Below are positions 52,998 to 61,732 of a DNA stretch of 64,000 nucleotides, one piece after another. The DNA comes from Tannerella sp. GTDB lineage: Bacteria; Bacteroidota; Bacteroidia; Bacteroidales; Tannerellaceae. The position numbers and the translations under genes were made by a program. The notes under the pieces are model-generated. The model made no database searches, was not told the DNA's origin, and saw only the letters and a list, made by a program, of their open reading frames with translations. The stretch is from contig JAITVY010000020.1 of assembly GCA_031285565.1 (NCBI GenBank), positions 1 to 64,000 on the forward strand, given 5' to 3'. Position 1 is the stretch's first letter, and every line of letters starts with the position of its first letter.

Positions 52998-53417
52998 ATG
53001 AAAACAATAACTCCTTATTTATTACGGTTTACCCTTGTTATATTAGTTTTAACGTTTGTTTTTCGTTACTCATTAAGTTATATGATCGGTCAACATAGTT
53101 TTTCTGGTATATGGCTTATTGCTATTTTGTATTTTTTTGCAATGTTTTCTGCCGGATGGTATTTTGGAAAAAAAGATGGAGAATATTTACCTATCTATGA
53201 TGTTGGATTCCGGTTTCATTTCACGACATATCTTATTTTCAATGGGATTTCTGAACTTTGGTTTTATTTAGGTTTTAATTCACCTAATGAATCAATTAAG
53301 ATTGTTCATACGACTGCGCTTATCTGGGGCTTTTTTCTCTTGGTTCATTTGTTTTTTTATCTTCGGGCTCGTAAAAATTCGATTAATGATTTAAATAAAA
53401 CCGATTTGTTTGAATGA
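52998..53417 (+). CDS. Four-helix membrane protein downstream of PadR
   Basis: 139 residues with about four membrane segments (LLRFTLVILVLTFVFRYSL; GIWLIAILYFFAMFSAGWYFG; FTTYLIFNGISELWFYLGF; TTALIWGFFLLVHLFFYL) and a short charged end. I recognise no family. It is in the same transcript as the PadR-like gene and is probably its target. Confidence 0.65.
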   Translation: MKTITPYLLRFTLVILVLTFVFRYSLSYMIGQHSFSGIWLIAILYFFAMFSAGWYFGKKDGEYLPIYDVGFRFHFTTYLIFNGISELWFYLGFNSPNESIKIVHTTALIWGFFLLVHLFFYLRARKNSINDLNKTDLFE

Positions 53418-53424
53418 CCACATT

Positions 53425-53460
53425 AAAAAACAGGTAACAACCCTCTGTTACCTGTTTTTT
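53425..53460. terminator. Bidirectional terminator
   Basis: AAAAACAGGTAACA and TGTTACCTGTTTTT form a perfect stem with A and T runs on both sides, between two convergent genes. Confidence 0.88.
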
Positions 53461-53486
53461 TAATTAATCAGAATTTTAATATTACA

Positions 53487-53894
53487 TCATCCGTTGCGCT
53501 GATGTCTTTTTCCGCCATGATGACCTTTTTGCCTATGAGACGAACGTTCTTTATTTTTTGCTTTCATTTCTGAATATTCTTTATACTGTTCTTCAGTCAT
53601 AACGCCTTTAATTTGTTCGTCTCGTTCCTCATTCATTTGTTTCCTTACTGCAAGATTTTTCTCCCGTAATTCCTGTTGTTGCTTTCGTTGCTCCTGCATT
53701 TTTGCAAAATGACCTTCATCAATCTTTTTGAGACTTTCAATTTGCTGTTCATTCAAATTTAATTTCTGCGATAAATACTCATATCGTTTCGAATGATCCC
53801 TTTCACTTCTCTCACTATTTTTTTTATTATCTTTAGCAAAGATGGTCAGTGTTGCGGCTAAAAACAAAACGCCTGCTACTAATACTTTTTTCAT
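53487..53894 (-). CDS. Spy-like periplasmic protein (DUF4890-type)
   Basis: A signal peptide (MKKVLVAGVLFLAATLTIFA) is followed by about 110 highly charged helical residues with KLNLNEQQIESLKKID and MTEEQYKEYSEMK. That is the LTxxQ-like pair of Spy/CpxP and the heavy-metal-resistance-type helical proteins. The C-terminus is His/Lys rich (HRQKGHHGGKRHQRNG), which may bind metal. I chose the Met at 53894; starts at 53900 or 53945 would precede the signal peptide. It was probably a chaperone or stress protein. It lies downstream of the TonB receptor genes. Confidence 0.72.
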   Translation of the reverse strand: MKKVLVAGVLFLAATLTIFAKDNKKNSERSERDHSKRYEYLSQKLNLNEQQIESLKKIDEGHFAKMQEQRKQQQELREKNLAVRKQMNEERDEQIKGVMTEEQYKEYSEMKAKNKERSSHRQKGHHGGKRHQRNG

Positions 53895-53992
53895 GATCAT
53901 ACAATCTTTTTTAATTAAACATCTAAATAATAACCTTTCGATCATAAGACTGTTAGTTCACAAATAAGTTTAATGGCTTGTTTTGTTAAAAA

Positions 53993-54610
53993 TTATTTAG
54001 GAAGAAAAGGTAGTATTTCCTCTTCGAAAATGGATTTCTCAATAATACGGTAATGTGGATCATATGCCGTTTCGAATTGTGGACTATGATGCATCACATA
54101 ATTCCCTTTCTTTAAAAGGTTGAATATTTCAATACGGTCGGTTTCATAATTAACAAGTGATAAGCTCATAGTCTGAATTATCGAGTCGATCAAATGCCAT
54201 TCTTTTTCCCATGTCTCCACCGGAATAGGTATAATGCCATTTACACTTCTTACAAATGCATCGAAAAAACGATTATATGGAATAATATTTTCCTTAATGA
54301 CAGAAAGATTTACCCTGTAAAAATTGCTTTCCCAACCTGTAGGTTCGAAATATGCTCCTCTTGTTTCATTGTAAGATGTTAATTCTTTACGAAGATAATT
54401 CCCTGCTGCAACGGTATCCTGAATAAGATGTCCCGGACCGAATTTATCCTGGAAGAAATTTTTATATATGTCTTTTAAGGTGGAGTGGGGGTATATCTCT
54501 ATTTGACTATAAACAGCCTTTTTAACAGCCGTGTCAAAAGCGTCTTGTGAAAAGGCGACAAAATTACACATGCATGTAAGAATAATTATAATGATTTCAG
54601 AACGTAACAT
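53993..54610 (-). CDS. Secreted protein coupled to the TonB receptor, unknown function
   Basis: 205 residues with a signal peptide (to VAFSQ). The body begins YSQIEIYPHSTLKDIYKNFFQDKFGPGHLIQD, which looks like a conserved Bacteroidetes block, and contains GAYFEPTGWESNFYRVNL and YVMHHSPQFETAYDPHYRII with several His. No catalytic motif is clear. It overlaps the TonB receptor by 14 bases, so the two are made together. I infer a role with the same imported ligand. Confidence 0.65.
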   Translation of the reverse strand: MLRSEIIIIILTCMCNFVAFSQDAFDTAVKKAVYSQIEIYPHSTLKDIYKNFFQDKFGPGHLIQDTVAAGNYLRKELTSYNETRGAYFEPTGWESNFYRVNLSVIKENIIPYNRFFDAFVRSVNGIIPIPVETWEKEWHLIDSIIQTMSLSLVNYETDRIEIFNLLKKGNYVMHHSPQFETAYDPHYRIIEKSIFEEEILPFLPK

Positions 54611-56474
54611 TTACACCTCCCATAAAAACAGCTTTTGGCATTGGAAAACCCTCATTAATCATATAGCGTGTAGCAGTCAGGTTTTCACCCTTCAGAAATA
54701 CACTTGCCCCTTTTTCTTTGGTTCCGAATAAATAGGATGCTTTCGCATTTAATACTGTGTAATCTTCTTTTATTTTATCAGTCGTATTAATATACAGGTC
54801 AAATATTGATTGCATATTAACATCGAAAGTAAAACGACCAGGATTGTAGGTTAAATTTGCAAACAATTTATGCTTAGGTGCTGCCAACAATGGTTTATCC
54901 GTATGCAGATAACTATAGTTCATATCGAAATAAAGATTCTTTAGAATTTGGAGTCCGGTTTCGAATTCAATTCCTTTATTGATAAATGAGCCTGTATTTA
55001 TGTTTTTAGGTTTACCGTCAGTCATTACGGTTTGAATCATATCTTTCCCGTCAATAAAGAATGCAGTTATTTCAAATGATAATATACCGTCTAATAATGT
55101 TTGTCCGATAGATACATCATAATTCATCATACTTTCCGGGTTTAAATCCGGATTTTGGGGAGGAAACATGTACATCTCACGAATATTCGGACTGCGGAAT
55201 CCTTTAGATAACGATGCCTTAATTGCATTTCCTTCAAACGGACGTACGGTAAATCCTGCTTGCGGAATCCATTCATTACCAAACGTACTATTATGTTCGT
55301 AACGAATTCCGGCATTCAGACTCAAAATGTCAAACAAATTTTGTTGCATAATGAAGTAGCCGGCTGTTTCATCTACGCTCTTGTCAATAATTTCATCTTT
55401 ACTACCATCATTATTGGCATTCCAGGCATGGCCTCCCCAGTTTTTATAATCAATGCCCAATGTAAAATGATTACCTTGAAATAAGCGGAAAGTCTGATAC
55501 ATCAACACGCCATAATTATGGTCGTCAGAACGAAAAAGATAAGTACGTGGGCTACTTCCTTCGTAATAACCGTCATTGATTTCATGGTTACCCCAATTAT
55601 AAAAAAAACGAACGGCTCCACTTATTTTTTTGAATGTATTTTCGACAGCCAATGAGGTCGTACCACGTAGAACATCAAATTTGTTATCTAAAATCGGCTC
55701 CGTAATTGTTCCGGGATTCTGGCCGATAGATTTTGCTAAGCTTACACTGCCGGTAGTTTTGAAATTATCATTGAACCGATATCCTAAATTAGCAAAACCG
55801 TTTGTAATACGGAAATCCGAATCATCACGGTGCCCGTCAGTACGGTCATGATTTATAGAAATAAAACTACTGAAATTGCCAATGTTATAGCCATTGTTGA
55901 TCATATATTTCTGTGTATTATACGATCCGTACATTATGCGGGCTTGTGTTCGGCGACCCTGTCGTTGGTGTTGGCGGGTAATAATATTGATTACTCCACC
56001 CATTGCATTCGAACCATATAACAAAGAACCTGGTCCACGGATTACTTCTACACGATCAACATCCGAAGCAACATACGTATCGGGCAGTGAATGACCGAAA
56101 AGGCCTGCCCATTGGGGCTGGCCGTCAAAAAGCATCAATACTTTGTTTCCTTGCCCTACACCTCTAATATTAACTGTTCCAGCAGATCCGGATGATACTC
56201 CAAACCCTGTTATTCCTTTTTGTGTAACGAATAAACCTGGAATACGATGAGACAGCACTGGTAGTAATGCTGATTCGCTACTGGCTTCAATTTGTTCCCG
56301 TCCGATGACAGAAATAGAAAGAGGTATATTGTTTCGATTTACTTGTATTTTGGTTGCAGAGACAACTACCTGGTTTAATTGAATAATAGTATCAATTTTA
56401 TTATTGTCCTCTACAGCATGTATATGCAGGCAAAATAGTAGTACCCCGAATACAAAAATGATAGTTTTTTTCAT
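54597..56474 (-). CDS. TonB-dependent outer-membrane receptor
   Basis: A 625-residue receptor for active uptake across the outer membrane, of BtuB/FepA-like size and not a SusC type (no N-terminal carboxypeptidase-like domain). A signal peptide to about 20 is followed by the TonB-box region QLNQVVVSATKI and the plug domain (about 45-160; VNIRGVGQGNKVLMLFDGQPQ, RVEVIRGPGSLLYGSNAMGGVINIITR), then a 22-strand barrel ending in F (VNVTF). The neighbouring NikR-like gene suggests a metal or metal complex as cargo. A putative operator overlaps a -7-like TACCTTTA upstream (56636-56643). Confidence 0.9.
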   Translation of the reverse strand: MKKTIIFVFGVLLFCLHIHAVEDNNKIDTIIQLNQVVVSATKIQVNRNNIPLSISVIGREQIEASSESALLPVLSHRIPGLFVTQKGITGFGVSSGSAGTVNIRGVGQGNKVLMLFDGQPQWAGLFGHSLPDTYVASDVDRVEVIRGPGSLLYGSNAMGGVINIITRQHQRQGRRTQARIMYGSYNTQKYMINNGYNIGNFSSFISINHDRTDGHRDDSDFRITNGFANLGYRFNDNFKTTGSVSLAKSIGQNPGTITEPILDNKFDVLRGTTSLAVENTFKKISGAVRFFYNWGNHEINDGYYEGSSPRTYLFRSDDHNYGVLMYQTFRLFQGNHFTLGIDYKNWGGHAWNANNDGSKDEIIDKSVDETAGYFIMQQNLFDILSLNAGIRYEHNSTFGNEWIPQAGFTVRPFEGNAIKASLSKGFRSPNIREMYMFPPQNPDLNPESMMNYDVSIGQTLLDGILSFEITAFFIDGKDMIQTVMTDGKPKNINTGSFINKGIEFETGLQILKNLYFDMNYSYLHTDKPLLAAPKHKLFANLTYNPGRFTFDVNMQSIFDLYINTTDKIKEDYTVLNAKASYLFGTKEKGASVFLKGENLTATRYMINEGFPMPKAVFMGGVNVTF

Positions 56475-56640
56475 ACGATATATTATATTTCACATTAAGG
56501 ATGTATGGAAGAAGCCTGACAAGTGATTAACGGTTAGTGGTTATTTAATAACTAATCATTAACTACTAATTTATATGCTTCGTTTCAGACATATTTTATA
56601 CAAGAAAATCTGATATTATGTTTTATTTCGGGGGATAAAG

Positions 56641-56668
56641 GTAACACGTTTTTGCGATATCGTGTTAC
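56641..56668. promoter_or_regulatory. 28-bp inverted repeat, candidate operator of the NikR-like regulator
   Basis: GTAACACG-N12-CGTGTTAC lies between the NikR-like gene and the TonB receptor. Its outer part reads GTAACA-N16-TGTTAC, the same half-site spacing and total length as the E. coli NikR operator GTATGA-N16-TCATAC. A -7-like element for the receptor overlaps its left half-site, so binding would block transcription. Confidence 0.6.
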
Positions 56669-56685
56669 TTTTAGGGTAAAAAAAA

Positions 56686-57087
56686 TCAATCAGCACGGCT
56701 CATTACTAATTTCCCATGCTTAAGACCCTTTATTGCAATTAAATGATCGGATAGTTCGGTTAACCGGAAAGCGGTACCTGTAACAGTTGCAATATGCAGG
56801 CAAAAACCTTCCTGCAAATAATATTGGGAAGAAGACAGAATTACATCATGATATAATTGCTGGATAGATGTAATTTTTGAAACAATCTCCTTTTTTGCCT
56901 GATCATACATCAGGACAATTGTTCCTGCAACAATATGATTACATTGCCATTTTTTTTCTGCAACGTTTTTTTCAACCAGAAAACGAATTGCCTGCGAACG
57001 GTTTGCAAAACCATTATCTTCTACAAACTCATCCAACGACTCTAATAATTCATCTTCTAACGAAACACCAAAACGTTTAAGTGCCAT
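56686..57087 (-). CDS. NikR-like ribbon-helix-helix regulator with altered metal site
   Basis: 133 residues with the NikR layout. The N-terminal RHH domain (about 1-45; RFGVSLEDELLESLDEFVEDNGFANRSQAIRFLV) is followed by an ACT-like C-terminal domain (about 52-128; VAGTIVLMYD..., KGLKHGKLVM). Against archaeal and E. coli NikR the nickel ligands H76, H87 and H89 correspond to Q77, Q88 and Y90; only C96 (for C95) is kept. It should therefore bind a different ligand or metal site, or work without one. It lies upstream of the TonB receptor with a NikR-size operator in between. Confidence 0.8.
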   Translation of the reverse strand: MALKRFGVSLEDELLESLDEFVEDNGFANRSQAIRFLVEKNVAEKKWQCNHIVAGTIVLMYDQAKKEIVSKITSIQQLYHDVILSSSQYYLQEGFCLHIATVTGTAFRLTELSDHLIAIKGLKHGKLVMSRAD

Positions 57088-57108
57088 AGTCTATTTCTTA
57101 TTTAGACA

Positions 57109-57116
57109 CAAAGGTA
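57109..57116 (-). promoter_or_regulatory. -7 element TACCTTTG of the NikR-like gene
   Basis: A perfect TAnnTTTG match on the minus strand, 21 bases before the start codon at 57087. Confidence 0.6.
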
Positions 57117-57231
57117 TGAAAAAAGATGATATGATTTTTTTGAAATCTGCAATATATAAAAACTTATTTTAATCTCTTTGGTTTTAATTCCTTGCAACAA
57201 TCAGTGGGGAAATTTATTTTAAAATAAAGTC

Positions 57232-57495
57232 TTAATCACTCTGTAAAGCTTTCTGAAAAATTTCTTCTACCTTTTCCCGCGTAACTATCCCTTCACTCAA
57301 TTTTTTGTCATCAATATAAAATGTTGGGACACGGTAATAATCATATTGATCAGCCACTTCCGGTTCTTCTGATTCTTCAATTAAATCAATTTCAATGTCT
57401 TTATATTGTTCCTGTTCTTTAAGCTCTTCGATATACGAAAAAGCTTGTTTACAAAACGGACAACTAGCCAGATAAAATAATTTAATATGTTTCAT
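57232..57495 (-). CDS. Glutaredoxin/thioredoxin-fold small redox protein
   Basis: 87 residues. The CPFC active site is at about 12-15 in FYLASCPFCKQAF, and the cis-Pro loop is YRVPTFYID (about 58-66). Length and motifs fit glutaredoxin-like proteins, which reduce disulfides or mixed disulfides in the cytoplasm. It stands between the NikR-like gene and a decayed gene; no partner is evident. Confidence 0.85.
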   Translation of the reverse strand: MKHIKLFYLASCPFCKQAFSYIEELKEQEQYKDIEIDLIEESEEPEVADQYDYYRVPTFYIDDKKLSEGIVTREKVEEIFQKALQSD

Positions 57496-57507
57496 TTTAT
57501 AATCCAG

Positions 57508-57798
57508 TTATATTTTAATATTAGGTTTACACATATCTTTTGCTGTTATGCGACATGCTTTCTTCATTTCAATACAATATTCCAGTTCCCCTAAATCATT
57601 TGCAGCATTATTTGTTTCAAATCCCTGCATTTTTTGCTTGCTAGATAAGCCTGGTTGAGTATTTATAACGTGCATTTATTTCTAAGGTCTTTCCATTATT
57701 AACCAATGCATCCACAAATTTGTTCATCCGGACCTTTGTCCAAGATTCATTATACCACTCATTCATCGGAAAAGGCAGTAAGGGTCATTACCGTGATT
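57508..57798 (-). pseudogene. Decayed PHP-domain phosphoesterase (C-terminal remnant)
   Basis: Pieces of a PHP-family metal phosphoesterase remain in several frames. NHGNDP is near the right end, followed by MNEWYNESWTKVRMNKFVDALVNNGKTLEINARYKYSTRLI with a TAG stop where Gln would be expected. Then, after lost sequence, comes TNNAANDLGELEYCIEMKKACRITAKDM, ending at 57508. The order and spacing match the C-terminal half of the family (EINARYKIPS...FTFGTNN...DLGRLEYC). The N-terminal half is gone. Confidence 0.65.
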
Positions 57799-57877
57799 GT
57801 TTAGAAGCACCTCGTTAGATTTCCAAAGTTTAAAAAAAAGAATTTTCAAACGATCACTATTACATTTTTTTTAACAT

Positions 57878-58372
57878 CTACTTTAATTGAAGTTGTTTGA
57901 TATATTTCAGGCATAGCAATAAGGGAATAATACCAAATACCCCAAATGAACAATCAATTAACTGCCAAAAGAACGGAATCTCCCTGATTACACCGCAGAT
58001 AAGTGCTGTCGGTATAAGCGCTATACAGGCAAATATACCCCAGTAGATAATCCAGATATTCTTGACAGGGTCTATAAACGGGCCAATAAACAATACTCCA
58101 ATAATAACATGTGCAAAAGCCATCCAGTCAAAACCATAGGCTAAAAATGGATAAGCTTCATTAGTTGTGATTAATCCCTGGGCAACAAGTGCTAACCAAT
58201 AGGATAAAAAGCCTTCATTCGCTGCAGGATTATCGATCGAAATATTCAAGATCTTACATAATAACTTTATTTCCGATTCTAACGGGAAAGCAGTAAATCC
58301 TGCAACCAGTAATGCTGTAATAAAAATCCCGATTAAAATCCGGACTTTAACTAAAGGTGATTTGATGTTCAT
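57878..58372 (-). CDS. Membrane protein, unknown function
   Basis: 164 residues with about four membrane segments (VRILIGIFITALLVAGFTAFP; WMAFAHVIIGVLFIGPFI; IWIIYWGIFACIALIPTALICG; WQLIDCSFGVFGIIPLLLCL). I do not recognise the family. It follows the DUF3352 gene by 11 bases and probably ends that operon. Confidence 0.65.
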   Translation of the reverse strand: MNIKSPLVKVRILIGIFITALLVAGFTAFPLESEIKLLCKILNISIDNPAANEGFLSYWLALVAQGLITTNEAYPFLAYGFDWMAFAHVIIGVLFIGPFIDPVKNIWIIYWGIFACIALIPTALICGVIREIPFFWQLIDCSFGVFGIIPLLLCLKYIKQLQLK

Positions 58373-58383
58373 ATGCCTTATAT

Positions 58384-60453
58384 TTATTTCATTTTCACTT
58401 TTTGCTCTAATTCTCCCTCCCTGCTATAATATTTCCAGGTACCTTTAGGCTGTCCTTTTGAATACTTTCCCCGTATTTTCAAACTGCCGTCTTCGTAGTA
58501 TTCATGATATTTTCCGTGACGACGGCCTTCACGAATCTCACACTCGCTTTTTAAAGCATTTTCAGGATAAAATTCGCGGTAAATATTCCCTTGGAATTTC
58601 TCTGCGTAAAAACGATTTAATTCATCGATTTCGTTATTTTCCACTTCTTCTGAATCTTCTTCATTTTCGTTCGTAACATCATCACTTATAGCTTCCTGAT
58701 AAGGAATATAATTCAAAAGAACATGCATACCTACTTGTTTTTGGTTCCCGTTAATTTGAAAAGCAGAGTAGGGGAAAGAATAAACAATATCCTTATTAGC
58801 ATAGAGATCATTCCAGGATTGGGTATTTAAAACAGGTTTTAGCAAAGGAAGAAACTTACGTGTATTCGTATAAACGAAATATGTCGAGTTCTTTTCTACT
58901 TGTTTTAATACCTGTTTGAAGCCAGGATCATTCTTCAGCGTATTTTTTTGCTCATAATCTTCAATTAAAGACAGGATTGTTGCCGGTTTATTACTGAATA
59001 CAACATAGTCATCGATATAGGTGTAATAAGGCTTTTCGAATTTATCAAACATTTTACCGAAGAACAATGCAAAGAAGCCTTTTAACTCTACATAATTGAT
59101 CCAATATCCTTTATATAAAGCAGCCTTTATACTAACCGGCGTACGGCGTTTAATCTTTTTCTCAATGTAAGCCATCTTTTCTTTTGCCAGATCAATATCT
59201 TTTGCACGGATTGCTAAAATCATCTCTGTTTCGTGGCCAAGTAGACCCGGTTCCATCTCCGTAATGGCAAACTCCCCAGACATCCAGCTAAAAAAATCGT
59301 CTGCTAATGAAATGCCGAACATGGATTCTATCTTGCTATAGGATGTTTTATAAGAATCATAAAAAGATGTATTGCTTACAGACAAAGCATTCTCTAATTC
59401 TTTGAGAAAAGTGGATGGATTGTCAAATCCGATGTGAGAATAAAAAGCCGTCCGGTCGGATAATATAGTATATGCTTGAATATCTTTTTTTCCCGAATGC
59501 AAAAGTGCTGTAATATATGGATTAACAGTGTCATTCAGAAATGTATATCCTTTTAATTCAAATTTGTCACTGCTTGCTTGAAAACTTAACCCGGCATAAG
59601 CCATGGATTGACTGATAACAGGTGAATATTCATTGTTTTTTCCTATATAAATATCCAGTAATTGAGGCAGGTAGGCATATTGAATATACATACGAAACAG
59701 ACCTTTATTCGCAACAGATTTGTTTGCTTCAATGAAAAGTTGATCCAGGCCAATTGCAGGATGGTTGCGTTCATCAATCGAAGCTTCTACCAGTTTTGAC
59801 GTATAAGAAGCAATATAATGATTGTCAACGAATGCAGTATAAAGGATTTCATGCGTTTTGGGATCTGTCAACTCAAGAATGTTTACTCCCTGATGCTTAC
59901 GGTAAGTAACTTTGTAATTCATCAGGGAATAAACGGTTTCAATTTGTTCTTTCAAAGCATTTATTTCCGACACTTTTTGTAAGTCAATTACATATAAAAA
60001 ATCCCACATGTCAGAGCGCACTTTATGAACAGAAATCATTAAATCTCTTTTTCCGACAAGTGACATCAACCGTTTATTTTCATGCAGAATAGAATCCATT
60101 GTTTCGGCTCGCTGTGCTATTTCGGCAAACGACGGACTTTTTTTCAAGCATTGCCAGGGTTCGCTTTTACTGAACTGATTCCAGTCAGCAACCGGACTTT
60201 CGGACTGGATAATGAAAATGGCATCTTTGGGTATTAAATAAATCTGTTGAATTGCTTTGTGGGGAGTGATATAAAATGAAAAAAAGTGGTATCCACTATA
60301 TATAAGTATAATGAATACGACCAGCCAGATCAGTTTTTTTATAAGTTTCTTATTGCTTTTAGGAGCTGAAGGTAATTCATTTTTAATTTCAGGAACAGGA
60401 ATCTGCTCTTCCTGAATTGTTTTTAGTTCAGGTTCATTTTTATCATTTTCCAT
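58384..60453 (-). CDS. DUF3352-like membrane-anchored protein with C-terminal MORN repeats
   Basis: 689 residues. A single membrane segment at about 43-62 (LIWLVVFIILIYSGYHFFSF) leaves a large periplasmic part. Residues of about 75-590 resemble DUF3352 proteins (YLIPKDAIFIIQSESPVADWNQF...). Residues 630-689 hold MORN-2 type repeats (EFYPENALKSECEIREGRRHGKYHEYYEDGSLKIRGKYSKGQPKGTWKYY). The function is unknown. It begins 16 bases after the T9SS plug-family gene, so the two are probably made together. Confidence 0.75.
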   Translation of the reverse strand: MENDKNEPELKTIQEEQIPVPEIKNELPSAPKSNKKLIKKLIWLVVFIILIYSGYHFFSFYITPHKAIQQIYLIPKDAIFIIQSESPVADWNQFSKSEPWQCLKKSPSFAEIAQRAETMDSILHENKRLMSLVGKRDLMISVHKVRSDMWDFLYVIDLQKVSEINALKEQIETVYSLMNYKVTYRKHQGVNILELTDPKTHEILYTAFVDNHYIASYTSKLVEASIDERNHPAIGLDQLFIEANKSVANKGLFRMYIQYAYLPQLLDIYIGKNNEYSPVISQSMAYAGLSFQASSDKFELKGYTFLNDTVNPYITALLHSGKKDIQAYTILSDRTAFYSHIGFDNPSTFLKELENALSVSNTSFYDSYKTSYSKIESMFGISLADDFFSWMSGEFAITEMEPGLLGHETEMILAIRAKDIDLAKEKMAYIEKKIKRRTPVSIKAALYKGYWINYVELKGFFALFFGKMFDKFEKPYYTYIDDYVVFSNKPATILSLIEDYEQKNTLKNDPGFKQVLKQVEKNSTYFVYTNTRKFLPLLKPVLNTQSWNDLYANKDIVYSFPYSAFQINGNQKQVGMHVLLNYIPYQEAISDDVTNENEEDSEEVENNEIDELNRFYAEKFQGNIYREFYPENALKSECEIREGRRHGKYHEYYEDGSLKIRGKYSKGQPKGTWKYYSREGELEQKVKMK

Positions 60454-60469
60454 TACCGGTACACTTTTA

Positions 60470-61732
60470 TTATTGCATATTTCGTATGGTTCGTTTGCCG
60501 ATTAACCGATCATATCGTCCTCCCATCGGACGATAATATACGAAAACGGTATATTCATTTTCCGTTTGATAATAGTTGCCTTCAGTTAGCGCTACGGTTG
60601 CCGAAGATTCGCCTTTTGGTACATATAAATACTGATAGTTATAAAGTCCTTGTTTCAATAGAAGCGCTTTCTCGTACAACCCTGTTTCACTGTTGTATTC
60701 CATCCGGCTGTTTTCGTCCAGTTGATTTTGTACCAGATCCCCATTCAAATAAATATCGCCCTTAGGCATCAGATCAGCTTTGTAACTAAAATGTACCACA
60801 TAATAATCTGCTTCTATCTCCGGTTCATTACAATCATTACAATTTATATAGAATCGCCCGTTCTGATCCTGATCATATTGGTATGCCTGATTTGAGCGGT
60901 TTTTGTCAATCATCAGATCTGCATGATAATAGGGGTTGAAATATTGGATGCGTTCAATCCCCATGCCACTGAAACGATGTGTTAAAAATTCCATCCGGCG
61001 ATATTCGTTTCCCGCTTCAAAAATTAAATCCCGGATATGCCTGTATATACTTTTATTTCCGGTCATGGATTGTGGTTGAAAACCAGTTCTTACATTATCA
61101 ATCCGATTGTTTTGATATACAAAAACTTTTAAATCGTTTTGTGGATATGCAATAGGGATTTTTTTGTAATCAATCTCAAATTCAAGCTGTTGGTGCTCTT
61201 TGTTGAAATCAATATCCGTACTGGTACTAATGCTTCCGTTAATTTCTGCCAATGATTCTATTGCCGCAAATCGAGCGGCGAATAAAACCTTTTGTGGGTC
61301 GTCTTCCTCATATACTTCAACGATGTAATTTCCTGATAATTTTAAAACTATGTCGTTATTTGGTAAAAATAACCGGTAGTTTCGGTAGAGTGTTGTAGTC
61401 GTTATTGATTGGGTATAATCTTCAACGATCATTCCTTGAAAGCCATTCATATATTCAATAGGCGACAATGATGATTTTTTCCAGTCAGCATCACAGTATG
61501 TAATTGAATACGCATAACGTCCCCGGCTATAATTCAATATATCAAAATTTATTTCCAGAAGACCTCCATCCAGATTGATTACAGGCATAGAATTGGGTTG
61601 GTCATCTGTTTTAAGTTGAAGAGTTCGTACCTGGCTGGAGAATATTTTTGTTTCGTACACAGTTTGTGCATTTGCATTACTGCAGATAAAAACTAGTATC
61701 AGAAATGCATCCCAAAGTCTTCTTATAATCAT
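60470..61732 (-). CDS. DUF5103 / T9SS plug-family protein
   Basis: 420 residues with a signal peptide (to SNANAQ). The sequence follows DUF5103: N-terminal LKTDDQPNSMPVINLDGG...FDILNYSRGRYAYSITYCDADW, then YNYQYLYVPKGES and VFVYYRPMGGRYDRLIGKRT at the end. Members of this family have been described as the plug protein that closes the type IX secretion translocon channel. Its presence fits the T9SS sorting tails on two surface proteins in this window. Confidence 0.82.
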   Translation of the reverse strand: MIIRRLWDAFLILVFICSNANAQTVYETKIFSSQVRTLQLKTDDQPNSMPVINLDGGLLEINFDILNYSRGRYAYSITYCDADWKKSSLSPIEYMNGFQGMIVEDYTQSITTTTLYRNYRLFLPNNDIVLKLSGNYIVEVYEEDDPQKVLFAARFAAIESLAEINGSISTSTDIDFNKEHQQLEFEIDYKKIPIAYPQNDLKVFVYQNNRIDNVRTGFQPQSMTGNKSIYRHIRDLIFEAGNEYRRMEFLTHRFSGMGIERIQYFNPYYHADLMIDKNRSNQAYQYDQDQNGRFYINCNDCNEPEIEADYYVVHFSYKADLMPKGDIYLNGDLVQNQLDENSRMEYNSETGLYEKALLLKQGLYNYQYLYVPKGESSATVALTEGNYYQTENEYTVFVYYRPMGGRYDRLIGKRTIRNMQ

